35,714 nucleotides of DNA from Candidatus Thiodiazotropha sp. (GCA_023838465.1 JAIVEQ010000041.1:1-35714); one strand, 5' to 3'; counted from the first letter of the stretch, positions 1 through 8,898 are shown. The notes: generated by a model not told the origin, from the sequence alone. Numbers and translations: made by a program.

Positions 1-155
1 AGACCAAGAAAATGTCTTGGCATGAAAACACCTAATCAGGTATTTTTAGGAATCAACCCACCGGTTGCACTTGCGAGTTGAATCCGCGTATCTTAATTTG
101 TCGCTTATTTGGAAATGGAAATTACAATGGCAGAATCACGCAAGGAGATGGAAAA

Positions 156-1016
156 ATGGATCCGAAATCGCTTATAAAGGACATCGACCACCTAGTCTCA
201 TTACCCGACATCTGTATCAAAGTGAACCAGATAATGGGGGCTGCCAACTATTCCGCAACACAGGTAGCGGATATTATTATTCAGGATACAGATATCTCGG
301 CCCGACTGCTTCGACTGGCTAACAGTGCATTGTATGGACAGCAGGCAAGGGTCGAAACCCTGTCCCGTGCAGTTGCCATCCTCGGCGCTGATGAGTTGCG
401 CAATCTGGTGATGGCGACATCTGCCATGCGAACCTTTACCAATATCCCGGATGAGTTGGTGAACATGACCGACTACTGGCGCCACTCAGTCACCACTGGA
501 GTGATGTCACAGATATTGGCTAAGCGCTGTAATACCCTGCACAGTGAACGACTTTTTGTAATGGGGATGTTGCACGATGTTGGAAGGCTGGTGATCTATC
601 TCACGTTGCCAGAAAAGGCCACAGAGATTCTACAGATCACCGGAGGAGACAACTGGGTATTGCCAGAGACGGAAGCACAACTCCTGGGTTTCACGAACAT
701 GGATGTCGGAGCTGAGCTGATGCGCTCCTGGGGTTTGCCTGACAGCTTCGTGGCGGTAACAGGGCATCACCATCACCCGGATCAAACAACTGAACATAAA
801 CTTGAGGTATCCCTGGTACACATTGCCAAAGCTATCGCCAATGGTGAAATGGTCGGCCTCTCCGTCGATGAAATGTTGTGGGCGATAGCCCCTTCTGCCT
901 GGGATGCGACTGGCCTGAATACAGAAATTGTAGCGCCGATGGTTGACGAGATGTTGTTAAAAAGCAATGAAGTCATGAGTCTGGTTTTAGCACCGGCAAA
1001 GCAAAAGCAGGCTTAA
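156..1016 (+). CDS. HDOD domain signalling protein
   Basis: A protein of about 286 residues that matches the HDOD family, HD-related output domains found in bacterial signalling proteins. It begins with the typical helical segment SLPDICIKVNQIM, followed by the SARLLRLANSALYG region and the RAVAILGADELRNLVM stretch. Part of an HD-like signature remains (GMLHDVGRL near residue 162) and a run of four histidines follows later, so metal binding is possible but unproven. I chose the ATG at 156 because AAGGAG sits 8 nt upstream; an in-frame ATG at 78 has no good ribosome site and adds unrelated residues. It stands alone, with a terminator-like hairpin just downstream. Family assignment is firm; the signal and partner are unknown. 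Confidence 0.85.
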   Translation: MDPKSLIKDIDHLVSLPDICIKVNQIMGAANYSATQVADIIIQDTDISARLLRLANSALYGQQARVETLSRAVAILGADELRNLVMATSAMRTFTNIPDELVNMTDYWRHSVTTGVMSQILAKRCNTLHSERLFVMGMLHDVGRLVIYLTLPEKATEILQITGGDNWVLPETEAQLLGFTNMDVGAELMRSWGLPDSFVAVTGHHHHPDQTTEHKLEVSLVHIAKAIANGEMVGLSVDEMLWAIAPSAWDATGLNTEIVAPMVDEMLLKSNEVMSLVLAPAKQKQA

Positions 1017-1076
1017 CTCAAGCCAGCTTTTTCAGTACACAATGGAAGCGATGCTAATTGATCAAACGTGTATCAA

Positions 1077-1106
1077 TAAGGGGGAGAGTCAGATCTCTCT
1101 CCCTTA
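1077..1106 (+). terminator. Terminator-like hairpin after the HDOD gene
   Basis: An 11-12 bp stem (AAGGGGGAGAG paired with CTCTCTCCCTT, one G-U pair) with a 6-nt loop TCAGAT lies 60 nt after the HDOD stop codon. There is no T-tract behind it, so termination is inferred from position and stem strength only. Confidence 0.5.
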
Positions 1107-1202
1107 GCAACCACAAATGCGGAGAAATTTGACCACTCACCAGCGCCAAAGGCAAGATGGTCAATGAAGCGATGTAGCAATCCTCTCACCCATTGCTAAC
1201 AT

Positions 1203-1475
1203 CTACTAAAACTCTATCGAAATGCCGGTTTATCAGTAGAGCAGATGCCTGCTGACTATCTTGGCACCAAGTTGGAATGCTCAGCCTACCTGAGTGAATC
1301 AATACGACCAGATAGAAGTAAGTTATTAAAGCAACTCTGGCAGGATCATCTGCAAAGGCGTCTGCCCACTTTTTGCTAATGATCTACAACAAAAGAGTCG
1401 GCTGCAAATTTATCACCTATGGAGTGAGCAACTGGAAGCGTTGTATATAACAGAGAAGGAAACTGTTTATGCATG
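1203..1475 (+). pseudogene. Frameshifted remnant of a TorD-family chaperone
   Basis: Reading from 1203 gives LLKLYRNAGLSVEQMPADYL followed by GTKLECSAYL and a QDHLQRRLPTF segment. These match the C-terminal half of TorD/DmsD-type molybdoenzyme chaperones, whose hallmark is a D-x-LG-x-ELE-x-M-A-x-L segment followed by H-L-x-x-(W/L)-P-x-F. The frame hits TAA at 1377. Moving by one base at the five-T run (1370-1374) restores an open frame (ANDLQQKSRL, then LWSEQLEALY) that ends in TGA at 1473-1475, overlapping the ATG of the next gene in the way expected of an operon. The N-terminal half is missing: there is an in-frame stop just before 1203. It is either a decayed gene or, for the shift alone, a sequencing error. 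No molybdoenzyme partner is adjacent. Confidence 0.6.
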
Positions 1476-1945
1476 AGACTCAGTGGCAATTGATTCCCAA
1501 GGCGTTAAGCAAGGATGAGGCGTTTCAGGATGCATTACTTACTATACACCATGAGATCTATAACGATTTTTTCAGTGATGATCCGCTAACAAACAGTGAA
1601 CTGGGTTTCCACCTTCATGCCTACCGGAGAACCAGTGGCTGGCGTGTGGTATTGATTCTGACCCCCTGGATGCTGTCGCGCCTTCTTTTCCCTGAGAATG
1701 ATCCACAGATCGTCATCCCCGAAGGATGGAGCGGTGAAGAACGCGGTGAAACGGAATACCAGGTATTAGGGCCATCCCTACGCTTGGGTTGGAGCGGTGA
1801 TTACATGCAAGCACACCTGAACTACCATCCCCGACTGGGCCACTATCTGCTTCAGCCTATTTCGCTGAAGATGCATTCCTATACCTCTCCACTTGAGGCA
1901 TTTGAAGCATGGAATGGCGTGATAAATGACCGCGAAAGAACATGA
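1469..1945 (+). CDS. HybE-like [NiFe]-hydrogenase assembly chaperone family protein
   Basis: 158 residues, acidic. The middle contains WRVVLILTPWMLSRLLFP, matching the conserved 'TPW' segment of the HybE/HupJ chaperone family, and the end has a GHYLLQPISLKMHSY-like block where HybE proteins carry a 'SP' motif. HybE/HupJ proteins help assemble the [NiFe]-hydrogenase small subunit, probably by binding Tat-exported precursors. No hydrogenase gene is in the window, so the client may be a different Tat-exported enzyme. This is suggested by the TorD-like remnant directly upstream, whose restored stop overlaps this ATG. The start ATG at 1469 is preceded by AGAAGGAAA. Family match is by eye and moderate; it may be a distant HybE-domain protein with another client. 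Confidence 0.5.
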   Translation: MHETQWQLIPKALSKDEAFQDALLTIHHEIYNDFFSDDPLTNSELGFHLHAYRRTSGWRVVLILTPWMLSRLLFPENDPQIVIPEGWSGEERGETEYQVLGPSLRLGWSGDYMQAHLNYHPRLGHYLLQPISLKMHSYTSPLEAFEAWNGVINDRERT

Positions 1946-2024
1946 AGTGAATGAGAAATTAGTGCCCCTGACAGGAGGAGGATTCATACTGGGAATTATT
2001 AAGCAAATAGTTGGACTGGTGTAG
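1926..2024 (+). CDS. Possible 32-residue hydrophobic small protein
   Basis: An ATG inside the last codons of the HybE-like gene opens a 32-codon frame, ending TAG at 2022-2024. The first half is polar (MTAKEHEVNEKL), and the second half is glycine-rich and hydrophobic (GGGFILGIIKQIVGLV), long enough for a short membrane helix. The 20-bp overlap with the preceding gene would allow translational coupling. It may be a genuine small membrane peptide, the truncated start of a lost downstream gene, or chance. No homologue is recognised. Confidence 0.3.
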   Translation: MTAKEHEVNEKLVPLTGGGFILGIIKQIVGLV

Positions 2025-2043
2025 TGCCCTATACGAGTGATGC

Positions 2044-3606
2044 CTACGGATCACAGACCGCACAATCTTCAAGCATGTTTCCCCAACCCCCACCACCTGG
2101 CGTTTCAATAGTGAGCTGATCACCCGGTCCAACCATCAGATTAACCTTGGCCGGCAGTAACTTGCCGTTGAGACTATTGATGCCCGGCTCTCCTGGCTGA
2201 CCGCCAGCACTGCCCCACGGCTGATGGCTACGCCGCTCTGTCAGTAAGGTAACCTGAGTCGGCGCTAGAAACTTAAAGGTCCTGACCACACCCTCACCAC
2301 CACATCTCGCACCTTTCCCAGCCGAACCATGGCGCAATCCATACTGTTTTATCTGCACCGGAAAGCGTGTCTCGATCACCTCGATAGGTGTATTCAGGGT
2401 ATTGGTCATATGGGTCTGAACCCCATTCAGTCCCCCACCGGTCCTGCCCGCACCCATCCCTCCACCAATGGTCTCGTAATAGTCCCAGCGGAAGTCACCA
2501 CTATCACTGCCCATTGCAAGATTATTCATACTGCCATGACTGGCTGCCGGTATCTCATCAGGCAGCACCTGCGCGAGGGCTCCCAGTACCACATCCACCA
2601 CCCGAGTGCTGGTCTCCACATTACCCGCCGCTACAGCAGCAGGGCGCTTTGCATTGAGCAGACAACCTTGCGGGGCATATAGCTCTATGGGTCTGAAACT
2701 GCCTGCACAGGCAGGTGTCTGGGCAGGCATAAGACAACGAAAGACGTAGTAGACTGCGGCGGCGGCTACCGAAAGAGGGCAATTGATATTACCGGGGACC
2801 TGCTGGGCCGTGCCGGTGAAGTTGACAAGGATATGTTCTGCTTCAACCACCAGCCTGACACAAATGGGAATATCACTATTACCCTGGCCATCATCATCCA
2901 TAAAATCCTCGAAGCTGTATTCGCCAACCGGTATTCGTTTAAGCGCCTCTCTCGCCAATCGTTCAGCATAGGCATTGAGGGAGTCAAGACCACTGAGGAA
3001 CGTGCCCCTGCCCCACTCATCAATCAATAATTCAAGACGGTTCAGACCGCTACGATTGGCACTGATCTGTGCTGCGAAGTCTCCTTTCGATTCACCGGGG
3101 TTGCGATTATCCCTTGTGATCTCTGCCAAAAAGCCATCTTCGATTTGCCCCCCTATGACCAATTTACCCGGCGCAATAATACGCCCCTCCTGCTCCAGGG
3201 TGCGAGAGACCGGCATCGAACCAGGTGAACTGGCGCCAATATCAGCATGATGGGCTCGGTTAACCAGGAAAGCGGTCAGCTGATCATCATAAAAAAGCGG
3301 TGCAATGAGCGTAACATCAGGCAGGTGCGTCCCCCCCATAAAGGGGTCATTGAGCACCACCATATCACCAGCATGCCACTCGACTTTGGAGACAATTTCC
3401 GCCATCGCATAGGCCATACTGCCAAGGTGGACAGGGATATGCGCAGCCTGGGCGCAAAGCGCTCCCTGAGCATCAAACACGGCGCAGGAAAAATCGAGCC
3501 TGTCGCGAATATTGGGAGAAAAGGAGGCATTGCGCAGAACCACACCCATTTCATCGCAGATCGCCTCCAGACGTGAGGCGAAAATATTCAGTTCGATCGG
3601 GTTCAT
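2044..3606 (-). CDS. Hydantoinase B / 5-oxoprolinase-type B subunit
   Basis: About 520 residues, the usual length for the HyuB family. The N-terminus (LEAICDEMGVVLRNASFSPNI, then RDRLDFSCAVFD and HIPVHLGSM) and the internal HHADIGASSPGSMP and NDPFMGGTHLPDV segments are characteristic. The glycine-rich end (GPGDQLTIETPGGGGWG) is also typical. HyuB acts with HyuA in ATP-dependent hydrolysis of N-methylhydantoin, 5-oxoproline or related cyclic amides, or as part of acetone carboxylase-like complexes. No HyuA-like gene is adjacent, so it is an orphan subunit here, or its partner lies elsewhere. I use the ATG at 3606; an upstream TTG at 3624 would add six residues. The gene converges on the HybE-like gene. 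Substrate cannot be predicted. Confidence 0.88.
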   Translation of the reverse strand: MNPIELNIFASRLEAICDEMGVVLRNASFSPNIRDRLDFSCAVFDAQGALCAQAAHIPVHLGSMAYAMAEIVSKVEWHAGDMVVLNDPFMGGTHLPDVTLIAPLFYDDQLTAFLVNRAHHADIGASSPGSMPVSRTLEQEGRIIAPGKLVIGGQIEDGFLAEITRDNRNPGESKGDFAAQISANRSGLNRLELLIDEWGRGTFLSGLDSLNAYAERLAREALKRIPVGEYSFEDFMDDDGQGNSDIPICVRLVVEAEHILVNFTGTAQQVPGNINCPLSVAAAAVYYVFRCLMPAQTPACAGSFRPIELYAPQGCLLNAKRPAAVAAGNVETSTRVVDVVLGALAQVLPDEIPAASHGSMNNLAMGSDSGDFRWDYYETIGGGMGAGRTGGGLNGVQTHMTNTLNTPIEVIETRFPVQIKQYGLRHGSAGKGARCGGEGVVRTFKFLAPTQVTLLTERRSHQPWGSAGGQPGEPGINSLNGKLLPAKVNLMVGPGDQLTIETPGGGGWGNMLEDCAVCDP

Positions 3607-3781
3607 ACTCACTTCAATTATCAAATAAGGGTGGTATCATTTTCCCCCACAATGTCCCCTGTTGCATCCCTGCATTGGCATCGTTAGAATAGCCGACCAT
3701 TCTACTAGGTTTTAATCGGATCCTCGACATTACCAGGATCACTACAAGTATTCGTATCGTACACATAAGGAGTCTTATCTC

Positions 3782-4363
3782 ATGGCACACGAACTACCTG
3801 CCCTGCCCTATGCTATTGACGCGCTGGAGCCTGTTATCTCTAAAGAAACACTGGAATTCCATCACGGCAAACACCACAACACCTATGTGACCAATCTGAA
3901 CAATCTGATACCCGGCACTGAGTTCGAGAATGCCTCCCTTGAAGAGATCGTTATGAAATCCTCCGGTGGCGTCTTCAACAACGCCGCCCAGATCTGGAAT
4001 CATACCTTCTACTGGAACTGCCTGCGCAGCCCGAATGACGCCAATGCACCAAGCGGTGCATTGGCCGATGCCATCAACAGCACCTTTGGCTCTTTCGATG
4101 AGTTCAAGAAAAAATTTGCCACTTCCGGTGCTACTAATTTTGGTTCCGGCTGGACCTGGCTGGTACAGAATGAAGATGGCAGCCTTGAGATCTTCAATAC
4201 CTCCAATGCCGGTAGCCCAATGACTTCCGGTAAGAAGGCGCTGCTGACGGCCGACGTCTGGGAGCACGCCTACTATATCGACTACCGCAATGCCCGTCCT
4301 GCCTATCTGGAAGCCTTCTGGAAAGTGGTTAACTGGGACTTTGTAGCAGCTAACATGAGTTAA
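3782..4363 (+). CDS. sodB: Superoxide dismutase, Fe type
   Basis: 193 residues, full length. It converts superoxide to oxygen and hydrogen peroxide in the cytoplasm. Metal ligands are visible: the first His in [11 protein letters not shown], the His in [11 protein letters not shown], and the Asp and His of [13 protein letters not shown]. The [11 protein letters not shown] and [10 protein letters not shown] segments favour the iron form over manganese. The ATG at 3782 is preceded by AAGGAG. It is a single-gene unit with a strong terminator directly downstream and a 175-bp upstream gap for its promoter. Confidence 0.97.
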   Translation: MAHELPALPYAIDALEPVISKETLEFHHGKHHNTYVTNLNNLIPGTEFENASLEEIVMKSSGGVFNNAAQIWNHTFYWNCLRSPNDANAPSGALADAINSTFGSFDEFKKKFATSGATNFGSGWTWLVQNEDGSLEIFNTSNAGSPMTSGKKALLTADVWEHAYYIDYRNARPAYLEAFWKVVNWDFVAANMS

Positions 4364-4374
4364 GTGACTTCAGA

Positions 4375-4407
4375 AACCCCGTTACCTTCGGGTAGCGGGG
4401 TTTTTTT
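4375..4407 (+). terminator. Rho-independent terminator of sodB
   Basis: A 12-bp stem (AACCCCGTTACC with GGTAGCGGGGTT, one G-U pair), a TTCG tetraloop and seven T residues follow the sodB stop by 11 nt. On the other strand it ends TTTCTG, so it may also stop transcripts coming from the convergent pyruvate kinase gene. Confidence 0.92.
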
Positions 4408-4453
4408 ATTGTGTGATTGGTTACAAAGGAGCCCGTTCGTTTGTCAACATGGC

Positions 4454-5914
4454 TCATACTTCATTTTCTACGGTCATCACCCTGATCAGGTTTGTACCAC
4501 CCGTCGTCTGACTATAGCCACTGGTGGCAATGGCGATATCACCTCGATTCAACACACCCCGCTTTCTAGCCTGATCAATACAATATCCAATCTTCGCCTC
4601 ATCCGTCGTGCTCTCCTCCGGATAGAGTATGGGTAACACACCCCAATTCATACATAACCGCCGGGTCACCCTGGGTGACTTGGTGACGGCTAGAATAGGA
4701 CACTCCGGTCGATGTTTTGAGATCAGTCTTGAGGTGAAGCCGGTCTCGGTCAAACTGATAATGGCAGCAGCATCAAGTTGGTCCGCCATGCTGGCAGCCG
4801 AATGACTGACCGCTTCTGTCACCACATTGGAGGGATGGGGAATGATACGTTGGAGATAACCATACTCACGCAACGAAGCCTCTGTGCGTATCGCCAACAT
4901 CTCCATTGTCTTTACCGACTCCACCGGGTAGTCGCCCATCGCTGACTCACCTGACAGCATAACCGCTGATGAACCATCCAGGATGGCGTTCGCCACGTCA
5001 CTCGCTTCAGCGCGGGTCGGCTTTGGATTGTGCTCCATTGAGGCCAGCATCTGGGTAGCTGTAATGACAGGTTTTCCATTGCTTACCGTAATACGGATGA
5101 TCTTCTTCTGCATACTCGGTACATCTGCCAACGGTAGCTCGACACCCATATCGCCTCGTGCCACCATAATGCCGTCAGCCGCCGCCACAATCGATTCGAG
5201 ATTGTCGATGCCAGCCCGGTTCTCGATTTTGGCGATAATCGGGATGTTCACCCCTTTCTCCAACAGAATCTCTCGCATCCTGTTGACTTCATCGGCATCC
5301 TGAATAAATGAAGCGGCGATATAGTCGACATCATTCTCTGCTGCAAAAGAGAGCTCCTGGAGAATATCATCTCGATGTTCCGGTTCCACCGCCGTCATGG
5401 AGAGTTGTGTATTGGGTAAATTGACACCCTTGTTCTCTTTTAGAGTGCCGCCCAACACAACCTTACAGCGAACCTCCCGATCCAACACCGATTGAACAAC
5501 CAGTTCCATAGCACCATCATCGAGAAGAATGACATCACCCGGGTTTACCTCCTGGTTTAATCGCTGATAGGTGACTGAAACACCCTTCTGATCACCACTT
5601 CGTCCATCGGTAAAGAGCGAGAATGCATCACCGGATGCCAGCTCGATAGGACCTTGACGAATCTTGCCTGTGCGTATCTCTACACCCCGCGTATCGATCA
5701 TGATGGCAACTGGAATTTCAAGATTTTCGGATGCCTGGCGAATTTGCGCGATACGCTGATTGTGTTCCTCATAATTACCATGAGAGAGATTAAGACGCGC
5801 AACACTCATGCCGGCCACAATCATCTCTTCGAGAGTCTTAACCGAATCCGAAGCCGGTCCAATGGTAGCCACGATTTTTGTTTTACGTATGGGAATTGCT
5901 GACATCATATGCAC
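4454..5914 (-). CDS. pyk: Pyruvate kinase
   Basis: 486 residues, normal for bacterial pyruvate kinase; makes pyruvate and ATP from phosphoenolpyruvate and ADP. The N-terminal RKTKIVATIGPASDS and ARLNLSHGNYEEH bind nucleotide and phosphate. The signature IIAKIENRAGIDNLESI contains the catalytic lysine, and the ARGDMGVELPLADVP, ATQMLASM and DVANAILDGSSAVMLSGESAMGDYP blocks are intact. The C-terminal allosteric domain (SLTETGFTSRLISKHRP onward) is complete. Several adjacent ATGs exist at the start (MHMMSAIP); the one giving MSAIPIRKTK at 5905 is equally plausible. Monocistronic, divergent from nothing obvious, converging on sodB. Confidence 0.96.
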   Translation of the reverse strand: MHMMSAIPIRKTKIVATIGPASDSVKTLEEMIVAGMSVARLNLSHGNYEEHNQRIAQIRQASENLEIPVAIMIDTRGVEIRTGKIRQGPIELASGDAFSLFTDGRSGDQKGVSVTYQRLNQEVNPGDVILLDDGAMELVVQSVLDREVRCKVVLGGTLKENKGVNLPNTQLSMTAVEPEHRDDILQELSFAAENDVDYIAASFIQDADEVNRMREILLEKGVNIPIIAKIENRAGIDNLESIVAAADGIMVARGDMGVELPLADVPSMQKKIIRITVSNGKPVITATQMLASMEHNPKPTRAEASDVANAILDGSSAVMLSGESAMGDYPVESVKTMEMLAIRTEASLREYGYLQRIIPHPSNVVTEAVSHSAASMADQLDAAAIISLTETGFTSRLISKHRPECPILAVTKSPRVTRRLCMNWGVLPILYPEESTTDEAKIGYCIDQARKRGVLNRGDIAIATSGYSQTTGGTNLIRVMTVENEV

Positions 5915-6022
5915 TCAATAGCATTAAATAAATGGTTCTTTAAGAAAATTTGTGGGCAGACTTTTTAATCCCGTCATTCAATATTGCCCAGGAATCATTG
6001 TAACGAAACAAAAAAATAATAT

Positions 6023-6886
6023 TCAGCCTGAATCCATGGCTTTAGAGGACACGCAAGAACGAATAAAATCATCCCAACCCTGTTGGTAGTGTTCTATATT
6101 CTGCATAAACCCTTCGTTATGATCGCCACTCAATTCAAGAAAATCTTTTGGCTCGTTGGCAGTATCAAACAGTGTTCTTCCATGGGCGAAGGGAATAATT
6201 TCATCATGCCTGCTATGGATTACCATCAACCGACTATTGACACCCACCAGTCGCTCACGGGTATTGTAGTGGTATCGCGCCAACCAACGGGCTGGTAACC
6301 AGGGATAGAGTTCTGCTGCCATATCAGGTACAGAGGTAAAAGTTGATTCAAGCACCATCCCCATACTCGGGTGTTTCGTTGCGAGATAGGCTGCCACTGC
6401 CCCACCGAATGAACGTCCAAAGAGTATGATATCACTCTCTGGTACATTCCGTGTCATAGTTAGATATCGCCAGGCGCTCTCTGCATCGCGATAGATACCC
6501 TGTTCCGAAGGGGTGCCTTCACTTCTACCATATCCCCGGTAGTCAATTATTAAAACAGCAAGTCCCAACTCGTGAAACAGTTTGAGTGACCCTAGCCGAT
6601 GTGAAATATTGCCAGCGTTCCCATGAAAAAAAAGCAGTGTCGCCCGGGGATTTTCGAGTGGGATAAACCATCCATCCAGTTTAACCTTGTCATCGGTATG
6701 AAGTGTGATTGACTCATATTCAAGACCAATCTGTTGTGGCGACACATTCACATCCCTTGATGGAATGTCTGGCAGATGAATCAGGTTGGTCTGGTTAAGG
6801 TAGAGATAGGCGATTAATGCTAAAAAGAGCAGCAATCCAAACAGAAAAAGCAGCAGGACATCCTTGAACTGAGGAAGCAATATCAT
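6023..6886 (-). CDS. Membrane-anchored alpha/beta hydrolase (BEM46/ABHD13-like)
   Basis: 287 residues. An N-terminal hydrophobic helix (residues about 9-28, LLLFLFGLLLFLALIAYLYL) acts as a signal anchor. The hydrolase core follows, with FFHGNAGN (oxyanion region), DYRGYGRSEG, the nucleophile motif GRSFGG, an acid in SRHDEIIPF, and the histidine in GDHNEGF. This layout matches the BEM46/ABHD13 group of serine hydrolases, whose substrates are mostly unknown. Its ATG overlaps the TGA of the small upstream gene (ATGA), so it is the last gene of a three-gene operon beginning with the YpsA-like gene. Confidence 0.88.
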   Translation of the reverse strand: MILLPQFKDVLLLFLFGLLLFLALIAYLYLNQTNLIHLPDIPSRDVNVSPQQIGLEYESITLHTDDKVKLDGWFIPLENPRATLLFFHGNAGNISHRLGSLKLFHELGLAVLIIDYRGYGRSEGTPSEQGIYRDAESAWRYLTMTRNVPESDIILFGRSFGGAVAAYLATKHPSMGMVLESTFTSVPDMAAELYPWLPARWLARYHYNTRERLVGVNSRLMVIHSRHDEIIPFAHGRTLFDTANEPKDFLELSGDHNEGFMQNIEHYQQGWDDFIRSCVSSKAMDSG

Positions 6887-7068
6887 AGCTTATTTCTGGC
6901 CTGGAAAAGTGCATGATACTCATCCAGTGCAAAAATCATTTTTAAATCGATATAGTTACCGTTCTCAATTACTATTAGTTGAATCATTTGCGGTCCATTG
7001 CGATGTTTAAGGTCCATTGGCGGCCTGTTGTTTCTCTTTCTGGTACCCTCTGGGTCAGGAGAAGCCAT
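6883..7068 (-). CDS. Small conserved-looking protein, unknown function
   Basis: 61 residues, with a basic N-terminus (GTRKRNNRPP) followed by a mixed segment ending in LDEYHALFQARNKL. No family is recognised and no signal peptide or membrane segment is visible. Its position is the main evidence that it is real: the ATG follows the TAA of the YpsA-like gene with no gap, and its TGA overlaps the ATG of the hydrolase. Both junctions are typical of translationally coupled genes. There is no strong ribosome site of its own. Confidence 0.5.
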   Translation of the reverse strand: MASPDPEGTRKRNNRPPMDLKHRNGPQMIQLIVIENGNYIDLKMIFALDEYHALFQARNKL

Positions 7069-7533
7069 TTATACTTTCAATACCTGTTGTAATACCTGTT
7101 TTGTATAGTCGTAGGCCCTGGCCTCTCCACTGGCACGTGGCCCGGCCACATTTAAAACGGTAATACGATTTTTCTCGATGAATGAAAGAATCTTGCTCGC
7201 TGCCCGTTGAATGACGACCTCCTCCGCATCGATCAGGAGATAGGGCTTCTTTTGAGCGAGACAAAAACGCAATGTTTGTTCTGTACCTCCAGATAGGCAA
7301 TCGTAGTAGACAATCATTGTCCCATCACTGTCTATGACATTTTTCAGGGTTCGCTCCTTATATCCTGCTCCAGCTAGTTCTTTGACTGGATATTTTTTGG
7401 GAATAGCCCCGTCTTCTGCCAATCTACCTTGCGGGCACCATCCTCCGGCTTGTATACCGCACTCCAGTGCGGCATCCAGTGCAGCCCTATCTACACCTGT
7501 CTGAGCGCCTGATATGATCTTCATCACGCTCAC
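7069..7533 (-). CDS. YpsA/LOG-like putative molybdenum carrier protein
   Basis: 154 residues. The start IISGAQTGVDRAALDAALE, the GGWCPQGRLAEDG segment and the GGTEQTLRF motif match the Rossmann-like family annotated as 'putative molybdenum carrier' (cpYpsA branch of the SLOG superfamily). SLOG proteins bind nucleotides or related ligands; the carrier name rests on weak historical evidence, so no function should be assumed. The start overlaps the end of the lipase gene by 47 bp; an ATG at 7524 would shorten the overlap by 9 bp. First gene of a three-gene unit with the small protein and the alpha/beta hydrolase. Confidence 0.82.
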   Translation of the reverse strand: MSVMKIISGAQTGVDRAALDAALECGIQAGGWCPQGRLAEDGAIPKKYPVKELAGAGYKERTLKNVIDSDGTMIVYYDCLSGGTEQTLRFCLAQKKPYLLIDAEEVVIQRAASKILSFIEKNRITVLNVAGPRASGEARAYDYTKQVLQQVLKV

Positions 7534-8533
7534 AGTGATTATCTTCTCTCACCATCAGAATTGCTGCTGCATTAACGGCAAGAATCCGATGCGCTGCTCT
7601 AGTCGGATGGATACCATCCCAAAACAGATATCTTTTTGGCTTCTTGCAGGCAAATGGTGGTTGATTCGGCATCACACAGGCATCCTGTACATTTTTCAGG
7701 CCGAATTCATCAGGGTTTGCCACGATGTCATGCACACTCTGGTAAACGTCCAACCGGGCTATCTCCAGGTCAGGAAATACGGTACTCAGCGTGTCAAGCA
7801 GTGTATCGAGTTCCACGTTAAATTGGAGGGAGATGAGCGCCGCCGCTAACGAGGCTCCCGGTGAAAAAATATCAAGTATCTGTATTGCCGGTGTCAATGA
7901 AAGATCAGGGGAATTAGCAATCAGTAACTTCCTTGCGCCGGCATTGTATAACGCAAAGATACTATCGGATATTGTCATCAATGCACTGCCAAGGATCTCA
8001 CCACTGGCACTACCTGTAGGGTCAATTGACAACGCAGCCACTGCGTCCCGCACATCATTTCCACCCAGTGCGATCACATACAGGGCATCTCCTGACGCCA
8101 CACCCTGAGCATCTGCAATAAAGGCATTCATCTGTGCCGTTAAATTGATATTGATCCCATCTTCATGCGCGCGCGCTCCGCCCACTGCGTAGTTCGTCCT
8201 TTTCAACTTTCCTTCGTTCTCTCCCTTGAACGCCGGTTTTACGCTATCTCTCAGATCCAGCTTGTTTGCCAATTGCTCAATCCAGGTAGCGCCATTGCTA
8301 AAATGTTTACCACCTCTTGCATAGGGCGCATCGGGTATTAAAAAGGCATCCAGGGAATCGTAGGGTGGCTTAAGCTTCCTGCCTGACAGATAGAATGCAT
8401 TGCCTGGGTCAGACAGACTGTCACCGAATACGACAATCCGTTCGAATGGCTTATCAGCAAGGCTTATAACGGGTATGAGTAATAAAGCGGTAGTGATGCC
8501 CAGTAGCCAATTTTTTATTTGCTTTCTCTTCAT
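7487..8533 (-). CDS. Secreted GDSL/SGNH lipase or esterase
   Basis: 348 residues with a clear signal peptide (basic MKRKQIKNW, hydrophobic LLGITTALLLIPVISL, cleavage near ALADK-like SLADKP). Family blocks are present: block I VVFGDSLSDPGN (nucleophile Ser), block III GGNDV (oxyanion Asn), and block V DGIHPTRAAH (catalytic Asp and His). This layout fits phospholipase/lecithinase-like GDSL enzymes exported to the periplasm or outside. A strong AGGAGG lies 7 nt before the ATG. It is probably co-transcribed with the overlapping YpsA-like gene. Substrate unknown. Confidence 0.92.
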   Translation of the reverse strand: MKRKQIKNWLLGITTALLLIPVISLADKPFERIVVFGDSLSDPGNAFYLSGRKLKPPYDSLDAFLIPDAPYARGGKHFSNGATWIEQLANKLDLRDSVKPAFKGENEGKLKRTNYAVGGARAHEDGININLTAQMNAFIADAQGVASGDALYVIALGGNDVRDAVAALSIDPTGSASGEILGSALMTISDSIFALYNAGARKLLIANSPDLSLTPAIQILDIFSPGASLAAALISLQFNVELDTLLDTLSTVFPDLEIARLDVYQSVHDIVANPDEFGLKNVQDACVMPNQPPFACKKPKRYLFWDGIHPTRAAHRILAVNAAAILMVREDNHCERDEDHIRRSDRCR

Positions 8534-8595
8534 GGCGTTTCCTCCTATAAGACTCTTTTTTCTGTTTATCGTGACCTAGTAAAAAACAAAAGAAG

Positions 8596-8898
8596 TCAGC
8601 CACCCCCTCGTCTGAAACAGAGGTCAAACCGGGACCAAAACAGCACCATCTCATGATCGTCAGTATATCGGGAAGTGAATTCAACTTGCGTCGATGGCAT
8701 GGTCAGTGAGCCTAACTTAACCGCTTCCTCGCTACCCAGTTGCAATACGACACTGAGTTTTTGATCTGAAATTTCCACCTGATTTCCAGTATCACCGACT
8801 ACCACCTGATAATAGTGTTTCAGTGGCTTAAGGCTGCGCAGGAACTCTGCATGTGTAATCGACATGGTCCGGCTGTCACTCCGTGTATTCGCCGGCAT
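8596..8898 (-). CDS. Small unknown protein at the end of the AOR operon
   Basis: About 100 residues; a later start at 8865 (MSITHAEFLRSL) is possible. No family recognised. The C-terminal pattern (LTMPSTQVEFTSRY, then FWSRFDLCFRRGGG) looks like a compact beta-alpha fold and ends with three glycines. The ATG lies 10 nt after the MoaD-like stop and has GAGG just upstream, so it is the fifth gene of the aldehyde oxidoreductase operon. A role in cofactor delivery or enzyme assembly is an inference from position only. Confidence 0.6.
   Translation of the reverse strand: MPANTRSDSRTMSITHAEFLRSLKPLKHYYQVVVGDTGNQVEISDQKLSVVLQLGSEEAVKLGSLTMPSTQVEFTSRYTDDHEMVLFWSRFDLCFRRGGG

Noticed and set aside
4..20. 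Hairpin CCAAGA-N5-TCTTGG at the left edge
   Set aside because: Short stem without a T-tract and no gene visible upstream, so its role cannot be judged.
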